Source: Fibrobacter sp. UWR4 (GTDB lineage: Bacteria; Fibrobacterota; Fibrobacteria; Fibrobacterales; Fibrobacteraceae). From it: a stretch of 54,638 nucleotides of DNA. The notes below the pieces were generated by a model that worked only from the letters and a program-made list of their open reading frames with translations, was not told where the DNA came from and searched no databases. The stretch lies in contig NZ_QGDU01000027.1 of the NCBI RefSeq assembly GCF_003149045.1, positions 1-54,638 on the forward strand, written 5' to 3'. A program made the position numbers and the translations under genes. Below, in pieces: positions 36,089-44,286 of this stretch (the stretch's first letter is position 1; every line of letters starts with the position of its first letter).

Positions 36089-36105
36089 GTTGATAAAACG
36101 TCCAT
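36089..36105. promoter_or_regulatory. 7-3-7 dyad operator candidate (site 9)
   Basis: GTTGATA-AAA-CGTCCAT, identical to the site at 33268, 121 bp upstream of the GH5 start. It lies just downstream of the barrel pseudogene. Confidence 0.63.
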
Positions 36106-36226
36106 GAAAGATTTCTCGGGAGGGTATATTAGCCCTCTTTTTTGAGGTATTTTTCTTCTTGTACGGTTGTTGTGGTTGGCAACCTGATGCGCTTTGTGGT
36201 GGTAGCGTGTCAACAGAGAGGAAAAT

Positions 36227-38056
36227 ATGGGAATGTTAAAGAGTTTTAAAGGCTCGGTTTCTGCCGTGGCCGTTGCAGCCTTTATCGCAGGCTTTGCTAC
36301 ACAATCTTTCGCTGTTACAAATCAGTTCCGTGGTACAAACTGGGCTGACAAACGCGATAACTTCGTTTCCGATGTGTTGAAACTTTCCGGTATGACTGGA
36401 ACTGAAGACTATCAGGCGGCCTATGCGCTGTCCGATCGCGTCATGAGCCAGTTTGTAGAAAAACTGGGCATCAACAGTTTGCGTATTCCTATTAACGAAC
36501 CTACGGCTTTAAAGGCCTGGAGTTCCTACAAGGGCATTATCGATGGCATCTTGGCTCATGGCCGTATGCTTATCGGTTACTGGGGCCCTGCACAGCCCGC
36601 TGGCCCCAAGAATATGGACGACTGGTGGAAAATGTGGGATACCGTTGTCAAGGAATACGGCAGCAATCCCGATGCCTACTTTGAAATCTTTAACGAACCC
36701 CACATGTACAGCAAGACTGAACTTCGCGACTTGTACGCAAAGTGGCTGGCTCGTTATCCGGATCTTCCCCGCGATCATGTTTTGCTGGATGGTTCCGGCT
36801 TGGCATGGAATGTGCCTGATATTGCCGACGACTCCCGCTTTGACGGCTGCCTTTTTGCAGTGCACGAATACACCTTCTGGAACATGAGTATTACCACCGA
36901 ACAGGGCTGGATGAACAGTTTCAAGGGCAAGGTGGGCAAGTATGCCGACCGCACCGTGGCAACCGAATGGGGTGGCGCCATGGGACCTGGTGACAAGAAC
37001 GGTGTCCATTACGAAATCATGGATTACAACGATCCCAATCCCACCAACTACTTCATGGCTTACATTCGCGGCATGTCCGAACAGCTGCGTCAATGGAAGA
37101 TGGGTAGCTTCTACTGGGTGGGCCTCCGCGATGGAGACTGGTACAGCATGGTGACCCGTTCTGGGGAAGGTGCCAACACCACCTTGAATATTGTGAATCA
37201 GTCCGGCGTAGATCGCATGCAGTATTCCTGGACCGATACGGTTGAAGTGAAGCCTGTTCCTCAGGAACCCTTCGGCGGTTATGATGCGTCTGGTGCTGCT
37301 GTCGCAGGCAAGGCCTGGGCAATTCCGGGTAAAATCGAGGCAGAAGATTTTGACATTCCGGGCGTTGGCAACGGTAACGATTCCTATAAGGATAGCGACA
37401 AGGAGAATCACGGCGATTCCGACTACCGCAAGGATACCGGCGTTGACCTGTACAAGAAACCCAATGACCGCGTTATCGTGGGCTACAATGCAGAAGGTGA
37501 ATGGCTGGAATACACGGTGAATGTTGCTGAAAACGGTGATTACACCATGTTTGCCGCGGTGGCATCTGCAAACAATACCTCCAGCTTCAAGCTCTCCATG
37601 GATGGCAAGGACATTACCGATACCATCAAGGTTCCCCAGGCTACTGCTGGCGAAGACAATTACGACGACTACAACAAGGTATCCGCCAACGTAACGCTAG
37701 AAGCCGGTGAACATGTACTGCGCTTCACGGTGACCGGCAGCTGGATGGACATCGACTACATCAACTTCGTGAAGGGTAAGGACGGCAAGGACGATGCTCC
37801 CATCGAAGGAAAGGAAGAAGTTGATCCGGTTCCCGTTGGTCCTTGCGACGACTGCGATGCAATTGGCCAGACTCTGGAATTGAACCGCGACATCGTCCAG
37901 AATTATCGCGTATTCTCTATGAGCGGAAAGCTTCTGGGAATGGTTCGCGGCAACGCTTTTGAATTGGCTGCCCGTACTCGCCAGCTGGTAAAGACCGACG
38001 GCATATTCATTGCAAAACCTGCAAAGGGTGCCGCAACGATTGTGAACTTGAAATAA
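36227..38056 (+). CDS. Secreted GH5 endo-glycanase with CBM6
   Basis: 609 residues. ATG 36227 follows GAGAGGAAAAT; the Met two codons on is an alternative. Signal peptide 1-29; GH5 (beta/alpha)8 domain about 32-345. Marks are GINSLRIPIN, acid/base Glu157 in YFEIFNEPHMY, AVHEYTFWN, and nucleophile Glu247 in TVATEWGGAMG. The subfamily is not clear by eye, so cellulase, xylanase or mannanase activity is open. CBM6 is about 365-520 (KIEAEDFDIPG), followed by a linker with CDDCD and a C-terminal paralogous module (YRVFSMSGKLLGMV to the end). It is the last gene of the island that shares the operator. Confidence 0.92.
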   Translation: MGMLKSFKGSVSAVAVAAFIAGFATQSFAVTNQFRGTNWADKRDNFVSDVLKLSGMTGTEDYQAAYALSDRVMSQFVEKLGINSLRIPINEPTALKAWSSYKGIIDGILAHGRMLIGYWGPAQPAGPKNMDDWWKMWDTVVKEYGSNPDAYFEIFNEPHMYSKTELRDLYAKWLARYPDLPRDHVLLDGSGLAWNVPDIADDSRFDGCLFAVHEYTFWNMSITTEQGWMNSFKGKVGKYADRTVATEWGGAMGPGDKNGVHYEIMDYNDPNPTNYFMAYIRGMSEQLRQWKMGSFYWVGLRDGDWYSMVTRSGEGANTTLNIVNQSGVDRMQYSWTDTVEVKPVPQEPFGGYDASGAAVAGKAWAIPGKIEAEDFDIPGVGNGNDSYKDSDKENHGDSDYRKDTGVDLYKKPNDRVIVGYNAEGEWLEYTVNVAENGDYTMFAAVASANNTSSFKLSMDGKDITDTIKVPQATAGEDNYDDYNKVSANVTLEAGEHVLRFTVTGSWMDIDYINFVKGKDGKDDAPIEGKEEVDPVPVGPCDDCDAIGQTLELNRDIVQNYRVFSMSGKLLGMVRGNAFELAARTRQLVKTDGIFIAKPAKGAATIVNLK

Positions 38057-38083
38057 AAGAATCTCATACACACATCCCAAAAG

Positions 38084-38112
38084 GGCCAGCGAGAAATCGC
38101 TGGTCTTTTTTC
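38084..38112 (+). terminator. Intrinsic terminator after the GH5 gene
   Basis: CCAGCGA-gaaa-TCGCTGG stem followed by TCTTTTTT. Confidence 0.9.
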
Positions 38113-38481
38113 AAAAACTCAAAAAAAATACGCAGAGTGTATAAGCTTCGTCACATTCCGATTTGTAAAACGAAGTAGGATAAACGAATTTTTACAAATT
38201 AAGGTATATTTACCAGAGTGAGAAAACTTTGCTCAAAACAGGTGTATGGATATATGACTGGCGTTGCTAGTTGTATATATTTTTCTGTATTGCTATGTTT
38301 GACTAGTGCTAATGTGTGCAGGGGGGGCTAGCAAGTTTGTTCGCAATCGGCTCCCTGGATGGGCAAAATCTTTAAGAAATTCTGAAAACTTTAACCGCGT
38401 CGCAAATTCGGCGATGCTTTCTGTGGACTGCGTCATATTCTGGCGTGGCCTTTTTTGCGTTTTGAAACAAGTGAAATACGT
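38113..38481. promoter_or_regulatory. Gene-free leader with a 10-bp inverted repeat
   Basis: No gene is seen here. ATTTGTAAAA (38161-38170) and TTTTACAAAT (38190-38199) form a perfect inverted repeat with a 19-nt spacer, followed by the AT-rich AAGGTATATTTACC. It is a candidate operator or promoter of the operon that begins at 38482. The island's 7-3-7 dyad is absent, so the DGR operon is probably under other control. Confidence 0.45.
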
Positions 38482-40035
38482 ATGATGAAGAAAAGATTTT
38501 TTATAACTCTAGGTTTAATGTTAGGGACAGCTTCCGCTCAGTCCGCGAACGAAATTGTGGCTGAATCTGCAGGCGAGGCTGCACCCCAGTCCGCGTCCAT
38601 CTTCGTGCAGGATCCGGCGATTTTCCACCAGCGTCAAGCGGACTTGGAAAAGTTGAAGGCCTCCGTGGAGGGCAAGAACGAGGGGCTTGATTCCCTGCTG
38701 GAGCGGACCAACCGCATTACCGCCATGAACGACCGCTGTTCCTCCATCAGTATCAACGATGTGATGGATGACGAGTGCTGGACTTTCTATCGCGTTGAGT
38801 TGCCCGCCTTTGAGGAACAGTACATGAAGGTCTCCGGCGAGGTGCGGCTGGGCCACATGGAGACTGCCCGCGGTCTCGAGGATCGCAAGCTGCAGATCAA
38901 CGCCTGCGTGGATGCGCTTTACAGCTTCGCCCAGAGCAAGGACCAGTTCCTGAATCTGGAGGGCGGCGTGTTTCTGGAACCTCTCAGCGAAGGCTTCCAG
39001 GCCAACTACGATTTTACCCTGCAGTACGAACCCAACCATCGCAGGCATTCTTTTGAAATTGCCCAGAAATGGGGTGAGACCTGCCGCGAAATGGTGGTGC
39101 GTCAGGACGGCGAGGGCTTTGCTCCTTACTTCCTGGAACGCCTTGAAAGTTTAAATGCGGACCTTGCCGGCAATGGATCCCTGGCCGTCTATAAAACCGA
39201 CACTGCGGATGTCAACGCGCCCACGGTCTTCATGGATATCGCGAAGCCGGTGCGCAGCGCCTACTACCTGAATGGCGTCAAGCTGTTCCATGCCCGCGTC
39301 AGTGCTGGCCCCGCTGCAGAAAGCCCGGTGCAGATTCGTTTCGAGAAGGAGGCCGTGAAGGTCGCCGGCGAGCCTGTGGTCATCAAGCGCGGCGAACCCC
39401 AGAAGTTCAAGGGTTCCGTGCAGTTTGCCGAAAAGTCCGCCCGTCTGAACGGCCGCTGGATCTGGGAAAACCAGGGCAACAACGCCGGCGTGGATTTTGG
39501 CCCCGAGGAGGACGAGGCTGCGCTGGATAGCATCTATGCCGCGGAACAGGCCGCCAAGGCTGCGGAGGCTGCATCCGCTGTCGAGAACCGTCGTGGTGTT
39601 CATTTCTCTCCCTGGGTGGGTGTGTCCGCTGCGTTTGCTCCCTTCAGCGACAAGAACTACAAGGCTTTTGCTCTTGAAGAAGACCAGCTGATGATTCTGC
39701 CGGACCTGATTGCGGCGGCCCGCCTGCGAGTGGGCTTTGGCGATCAGGCTGAATTCCATGTGGCCTTCGGTGCGGGTGTCTATGTGGGCGCAGGTCTTGG
39801 CGACGGTCTGCAGCGCGTCTATTTTGCGCCTGTGGCCCAGCTGGAATTGGGCTACCTGGACTTCGGCCTTCGTGAGACCGCGGTTATCGCCATCCCGGAA
39901 AAGGATTCCGAGGAATGGATGCAGTTCAAGACCGGCGTGTTCTACAGCTTCGGCATGTTCGGCGTGGAAGCCGGCTTTGATGTGATTACAAACCTCGGCA
40001 ACGGCGGCTATGTCACGCTGTTCTGGAACCTGTAA
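38482..40035 (+). CDS. Exported protein of unknown function, first gene of the DGR-target operon
   Basis: 517 residues from ATG 38482 (a TTG-started extension of nine residues is unlikely). Signal peptide MMKKRFFITLGLMLGTASA. Residues about 25-215 are largely helical and charged, with three Cys. The middle is strand-rich. The last ~130 residues (from HFSPWVGVSAAFAPF) show alternating hydrophobic strands with Gly and aromatic ends (FHVAFGAGVYVGAGLG, FGVEAGFDV), finishing in LFWNL, which suggests an outer-membrane or surface beta-structure. No family is recognised. Two FISUMP lipoprotein genes follow at once, so it may help assemble or display them. This is inference from order. Confidence 0.78.
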   Translation: MMKKRFFITLGLMLGTASAQSANEIVAESAGEAAPQSASIFVQDPAIFHQRQADLEKLKASVEGKNEGLDSLLERTNRITAMNDRCSSISINDVMDDECWTFYRVELPAFEEQYMKVSGEVRLGHMETARGLEDRKLQINACVDALYSFAQSKDQFLNLEGGVFLEPLSEGFQANYDFTLQYEPNHRRHSFEIAQKWGETCREMVVRQDGEGFAPYFLERLESLNADLAGNGSLAVYKTDTADVNAPTVFMDIAKPVRSAYYLNGVKLFHARVSAGPAAESPVQIRFEKEAVKVAGEPVVIKRGEPQKFKGSVQFAEKSARLNGRWIWENQGNNAGVDFGPEEDEAALDSIYAAEQAAKAAEAASAVENRRGVHFSPWVGVSAAFAPFSDKNYKAFALEEDQLMILPDLIAAARLRVGFGDQAEFHVAFGAGVYVGAGLGDGLQRVYFAPVAQLELGYLDFGLRETAVIAIPEKDSEEWMQFKTGVFYSFGMFGVEAGFDVITNLGNGGYVTLFWNL

Positions 40036-40098
40036 GGGGGAGGATTGAAAATGAACAATGAAAAATTAACAATGAATAATTTTTTGAAAGTAATCTCC

Positions 40099-40212
40099 CG
40101 TGTCATTCTGAGCTCTTTCCCTCGTGTCATTCTGAGCGAAGCGAAGAATCTAGGAGTTCATTCCATGGCCGCTTTCTCTCACGTCATTCCCGGCTTGACC
40201 GGGAATCTAGCG
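40099..40212. repeat. Dispersed palindromic repeats inside a lipoprotein leader
   Basis: There are two GTCATTCTGAGC-type units (from 40099 and 40122), the second continuing as GAAGCGAAGAATCTAGG. A third unit at 40181-40212 has arms ATTCCCGG / CCGGGAAT. They are of the dispersed extragenic kind, yet here they supply the Shine-Dalgarno region and part of the signal peptide of the gene at 40165. A further unit, GTCATTCCGAGCGGTAGCGA, lies at 40360-40379 within the Ser-rich linker. Confidence 0.75.
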
Positions 40213-41094
40213 GTCCTCTCCGTGGCCACTCTCCTGCTCGCCTCCTGTTCCGTCTATGACAACTACGACATCGACCTGATGCAGGACGCCACCGCAAGCA
40301 TAGATTCCAGCAGTTCCTCCTCCGAATCCGTCGAGGGGACCGGCAATTCTTCCTCCTCCGTCATTCCGAGCGGTAGCGAGGAATCCAGTAGCAGCAAAAA
40401 AGATACCACCTATGTGGTAATCGTCAATCCGTCCAGCTCCTCGCAGAAGGTCGAATCCGCAGGCAGCTCCGCGGTTGATAATCCCGGCAGTTCCTCCTCC
40501 AAGGTCCCCGAGCCCGCCGAAGAATCCAGTTCCAGCGAAGCGGGGTTCCCCTGTGGCGATTCCACGATGACCCGCGGCGGTGTGGAATACGAAACCGTCA
40601 GAATCGGTAAGCTCTGTTGGACTGCGGAAAACCTGCGCTACAAGGATGCCATTCCCGAAAAGAACTACACCTGTTCCCTGGACGATGATCCTGATTGCGC
40701 CACCTACGGCCTGATGTACAACTTTGCTGGTGCTAAGGAAGTCTGCCCCGATGGCTGGCGCTTGCCCACAAAGACCGACCTGGACAATCTTCACGACTAC
40801 CTGAAAAAGGCAACCTCCGAACTGGCCGGCAACTGGCTCAAGTCTGAGAATGGCTGGAGCGGCGAGCCGGGAAACGGTTCCAACAAGGCGAAGTTCAACG
40901 GCCTTCCCGCGGGTTATTGCGATGAGGACGCCGAATGCGAAATGATGGGAAAACTCGGCTTCTGGTGGACCTCCGAAGAATCCAGCATTGATTTCAGATA
41001 TGTCCTGAAACTGTCCGGCAATTCCGACGAATGGTTCAACAACGAAGAACTTGACGAAATATACTACGCCTCTGTCCGCTGCGTAAGGGAGTAA
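40165..41094 (+). CDS. FISUMP-domain lipoprotein with repeat-derived leader
   Basis: 309 residues from ATG 40165, which has AGGAG nine bases upstream. An in-frame ATG at 40045 would give a 349-residue form whose extra N-terminus is just translated repeat DNA. The signal peptide ends in LLLASC (Cys28 of the short form). Residues about 40-125 are Ser-rich linker (SSSSS, ESSSSKKD), part of it translated from another repeat copy. Residues about 132-309 are a FISUMP domain: RIGKLCWTAENLRY, CPDGWRLPT, GFWWTSEES, ending YASVRCVRE. It lies 3 bp before the DGR target gene and is surely co-transcribed. Its C-terminus does not match the template repeat. Confidence 0.85.
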   Translation: MAAFSHVIPGLTGNLAVLSVATLLLASCSVYDNYDIDLMQDATASIDSSSSSSESVEGTGNSSSSVIPSGSEESSSSKKDTTYVVIVNPSSSSQKVESAGSSAVDNPGSSSSKVPEPAEESSSSEAGFPCGDSTMTRGGVEYETVRIGKLCWTAENLRYKDAIPEKNYTCSLDDDPDCATYGLMYNFAGAKEVCPDGWRLPTKTDLDNLHDYLKKATSELAGNWLKSENGWSGEPGNGSNKAKFNGLPAGYCDEDAECEMMGKLGFWWTSEESSIDFRYVLKLSGNSDEWFNNEELDEIYYASVRCVRE

Positions 41095-41097
41095 AAT

Positions 41098-44000
41098 ATG
41101 AATAACAAAATGACTAAAGTTTTTGGAACCTTCGGTGTAGCATTTTCCCTCGCAGGACTCATTGCCTGCGGCGACGAAGTTACCCAGATCAACCAGACCG
41201 GCCTCGACATGGTCTCCTCCGTCGAAGACTTGCCCAAGTGCACCTCCGATAACGAAGGTGAACAAATCATCGTTAAGGATGATGGGACGATCCGTTATTG
41301 TTCCGATGGCAAGTGGTATGCGACAATGGGCAGCGCGGGTTCGGGGGCCGCAGATACAATTTTTGTATCGAAGAACGATACCGTTTTCGTGGGTGGGGAC
41401 TTTGCCTGCACAACGGAAAAACTGAAGGACGATAGCGGCATTAAGATTATCTGCAACGGCGATTCTATCGGCGTTGTGCTGAATGGTGCTGACGGTAAGG
41501 ATGGCGTTGACGGTGCTAAGGGCGATGCTGGCGAAACAGGCAAACCTGGTGAAAATGGTCAAGATGGTGCCGGTTGTACTGTAGCCAACGAAAATGGTGC
41601 GCTGACTATTACCTGTGGCGACAAGTCTGTTGTGATGAAACTAGGGGAGGACGGTTCGCTGATTGGTGGTGAGGAAATTGTCCTCGACTCCGAACAGGTG
41701 GCCGTCTCTCTGGACTCTGTGAAGGGTGCCTCCCAGAAGGGGCCGTTCCTCAGCGGTTCCAAGGTGCTGGTGAAGGAGCTTCGCGATGGTCGCAGCCTGA
41801 CCCAGACCGGTAACAACTTCGATGGTAAAATCTTGAATGACAAGGGCGAGTTCCGCATTACCGCCCGCATGCTGGTCTCCCAGTATGTGATGCTGGAAGC
41901 CAACGGTTACTATCGTAACGAAGTCACCGGCGAAAATTCCAGTTCACCGCTGACTCTCTTTGGCATTACCGATGTCACCGGCCGCGACATCGTGAACATC
42001 AATTTGCTGACGCACTTGGAATATGAGCGTGTCTATTATCTGGTGACCAAGGAAGGTTACACTGTCAAGAAAGCCAAGAAAAAGGCCCAGCAGGAAATCT
42101 TCGACATCCTCCATATCGATAACTCCAACTTCAGCAATTCAGAAGACCTTTCAATCGCAGGCTCCAGCGACGAAGACGGCGCACTGCTTGCATTCTCCAT
42201 CCTGTTCCAGGGCGACCGCAGCGTTTCCCAGTTGACGGAACTTTTGACCCGCGTCTCCACCGCCATGGAAAAGGAAGGTAAGTGGGAAGACGCAACTGCT
42301 AAGGCAGAAATTGCCGACTGGGCCATGGCCGCTGACACCAGCGACCGTCTGGCCGACATCCGCGGCAAGGTGGATGCCTGGAAGCTGGGCTCCATGGTTC
42401 CGAAGTTTGAACCGTACATCAGAAACTTCTGGGTGGAAGAATTGAAACTTGGAATATGTGATGCTGGCAAGGCAGGGTCAATTTCCTTTGTCGCTAACGC
42501 CAACAGCAAGTATTACGCAAAGACATACACGGACACGACCAAGACAAAGGTCCGCTTTGTCTGTGCGGAAAATGCAAACGGAGAAAATGAATGGCGCATC
42601 GCCACTGACTTCGAAAAGGATACCTACAATTGGAAGGCTGGGACTGATGGCAAGACGATGAATGGTCAAGTGACCGGAAAGGTGTATATCTACGATGGTC
42701 TTGGCAAGTACACGGCTGACCACAAGGCCGGATGGCGTACCGCCTCCAAGCCGGAATCCGTCTATGGCGGCTGCACCGAAATTTCATACGAAAAAATCGT
42801 GAAGTACACTGGTGCGGATAGCTCCGGCTATTACCAGTGCCAGGAGAAAACCCGCAGGTGGGAACAGATCAGCAGTGCCGTGGTGGATATCGCAAACCTT
42901 ACCGAAGGTGACGACGGATTTGCCCAGTGGGGTTCCGTAAATACGAATGTCTGCTATGTCTATGATACCGCACCCGCCTATAATGGCTGGCGTACCGGTC
43001 AAAGTACGGATTGCACTTTGGGCTTGAACGGTTGCACCAAGGCGGTGGAAGCCAAGGGCGAGATGAAGTACGCCAAGAATGGCAACTACTATATGTGCAA
43101 AAACAATAAATGGAATCTAATAAGCGACGATGTTCAGAAAAATACTTACAAGCTGACTTGCAACGCGGATAACGATGGCTCCGTAATTCCGGGAACTGCT
43201 GATACTTGGTATTATGTGTGCGATGCAAACCAGTGGCGCAAGGCCACACAGGCCGAATACGAGGCTTGTTATCTGGATGGCGTGTGCAATGCCTGTACCC
43301 AATCTACCGAAGGAACTTTCGCCACATTCGACAAAGTGGTATATGGCTGCGCTTCCAATGCCTGGGTCAAGACAAAGATCAGTGCGGAAAACGCCAAGAC
43401 CAAGTGCGACAGGGAGAACCCCGGCAATGTAATGTTCGATGTGGATACCATCGCCGTTAATGGTGTGGTTGCCAATACGATTGACTGGCTCTGTACCGAA
43501 AAGGGCTGGCACCGTGCCAGCTGGGAAGAATATACCCTTGAAAACTGGAAGGCCCACCTGGAAAAGACTCTGCCTAAACTGGATTCCTTCCAGGATGCTC
43601 GCGATGGCCGCTGGTACAAGAAGGTGACCATCGGAACCCAGGTCTGGATGGCCGAAAATCTGCAGTACGCGGACTCTGTTGCAACCTTGAACCTAAAGGG
43701 AAATTCTTGGTGTTACAACCATAAACCGGAAAATTGCGAAACTATGGGTCGCTACTATACCTGGACTGCTGCCATGAATATTAACAAGAGCTATCAATCT
43801 ACCAGTGTTCCTGCAGGCATGATCCAGAATCCCCACCGAGGAATCTGCCCCGAGGGCTGGCACATTCCGACCAGTAGTGAGTGGAGTACAATGAATTCAA
43901 AATCTGGTGGCTACGCAGCCCAGCAGGCAATCGGCAATCCGGGTTGGCCTAACGCTACCAATGCAAGTGGCTTTACTGCGCTCCCTGCTGGCGACTACAG

Positions 44001-44169
44001 TGGCGGCTTCTGCAATGTTGGCTCCTACGCTTACTTCTGGAGTGCTACTGAGTACAGTGCTAGTAGCGCCTACTACTGGGACATGTATGCGAGCGATGCG
44101 GACCTCAACATCAACTTCGACTTCAAGAACTTCGGGTTCTCTGTGCGTTGCCTCCAGGACCTGAATTGA
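41098..44169 (+). CDS. DGR target: large FISUMP lipoprotein with variable C-terminus
   Basis: 1023 residues. Lipobox LIAC (Cys24). Residues about 130-160 are a collagen-like Gly-X-Y stretch (GADGKDGVDGAKGDAGETGK). About 215-480 is the SQKGPF domain shared with the lipoprotein at 971. About 530-790 contains repeated units ending in YYxCxxxxW (YYQCQEKTRRW, YYMCKNNKW, YYVCDANQW). About 831-1023 is a FISUMP domain (IGTQVWMAENLQYAD, CPEGWHIPT). Residues 960-1021 are encoded by the variable repeat, so the ligand-facing end of the FISUMP fold is diversified. Lipid anchor, stalk and variable tip fit a surface receptor with changeable binding; the ligand is unknown. It is last in an operon with two exported proteins. 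Confidence 0.93.
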   Translation: MNNKMTKVFGTFGVAFSLAGLIACGDEVTQINQTGLDMVSSVEDLPKCTSDNEGEQIIVKDDGTIRYCSDGKWYATMGSAGSGAADTIFVSKNDTVFVGGDFACTTEKLKDDSGIKIICNGDSIGVVLNGADGKDGVDGAKGDAGETGKPGENGQDGAGCTVANENGALTITCGDKSVVMKLGEDGSLIGGEEIVLDSEQVAVSLDSVKGASQKGPFLSGSKVLVKELRDGRSLTQTGNNFDGKILNDKGEFRITARMLVSQYVMLEANGYYRNEVTGENSSSPLTLFGITDVTGRDIVNINLLTHLEYERVYYLVTKEGYTVKKAKKKAQQEIFDILHIDNSNFSNSEDLSIAGSSDEDGALLAFSILFQGDRSVSQLTELLTRVSTAMEKEGKWEDATAKAEIADWAMAADTSDRLADIRGKVDAWKLGSMVPKFEPYIRNFWVEELKLGICDAGKAGSISFVANANSKYYAKTYTDTTKTKVRFVCAENANGENEWRIATDFEKDTYNWKAGTDGKTMNGQVTGKVYIYDGLGKYTADHKAGWRTASKPESVYGGCTEISYEKIVKYTGADSSGYYQCQEKTRRWEQISSAVVDIANLTEGDDGFAQWGSVNTNVCYVYDTAPAYNGWRTGQSTDCTLGLNGCTKAVEAKGEMKYAKNGNYYMCKNNKWNLISDDVQKNTYKLTCNADNDGSVIPGTADTWYYVCDANQWRKATQAEYEACYLDGVCNACTQSTEGTFATFDKVVYGCASNAWVKTKISAENAKTKCDRENPGNVMFDVDTIAVNGVVANTIDWLCTEKGWHRASWEEYTLENWKAHLEKTLPKLDSFQDARDGRWYKKVTIGTQVWMAENLQYADSVATLNLKGNSWCYNHKPENCETMGRYYTWTAAMNINKSYQSTSVPAGMIQNPHRGICPEGWHIPTSSEWSTMNSKSGGYAAQQAIGNPGWPNATNASGFTALPAGDYSGGFCNVGSYAYFWSATEYSASSAYYWDMYASDADLNINFDFKNFGFSVRCLQDLN
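43974..44160 (+). other. DGR variable repeat (VR)
   Basis: 187 nt encoding residues 960-1021 of the lipoprotein. Aligned to the template at 45220-45400, it differs at 20 positions. All 20 are A in the template and become T (12) or G (8); no other base changes. Seventeen of the 21 AAC/AAT template codons are altered. VR also has two extra codons (6 nt) near 44123. The 3' end from GGGTTCTCTGTG to CAGGAC is identical and would be the homing-initiation side. Confidence 0.96.
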
Positions 44170-44245
44170 ATTGGGGTCGGGGCCCCAATCCAATTCCGCG
44201 GGGCTGCGGAGCGCCCCCGCGCACAATCCGCCGCGAAAGCGGCGG
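44170..44245. other. Hairpin cluster directly downstream of the VR
   Basis: Three stems follow the target stop codon. ATTGGGG-tcgggg-CCCCAAT is at 44170-44189. A CGCGGGG/CCCCGCG stem lies around 44197-44221. CCGCCGC-GAAA-GCGGCGG is at 44228-44245, followed by an AT-rich run with T5. A stem-loop just after VR is known to aid target recognition in the Bordetella phage DGR. These could serve that role, terminate transcription, or both. Confidence 0.6.
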
Positions 44246-44286
44246 TCCGAAAATTTTTGAAAAAAAATGAGCTAGACGAATAGTAA

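Noticed and set aside
40870-41094. FISUMP C-terminus of the lipoprotein at 40165 as a variable repeat
   Set aside because: No base-level match to TR beyond the short SVRC-coding end; differences are not confined to adenines.
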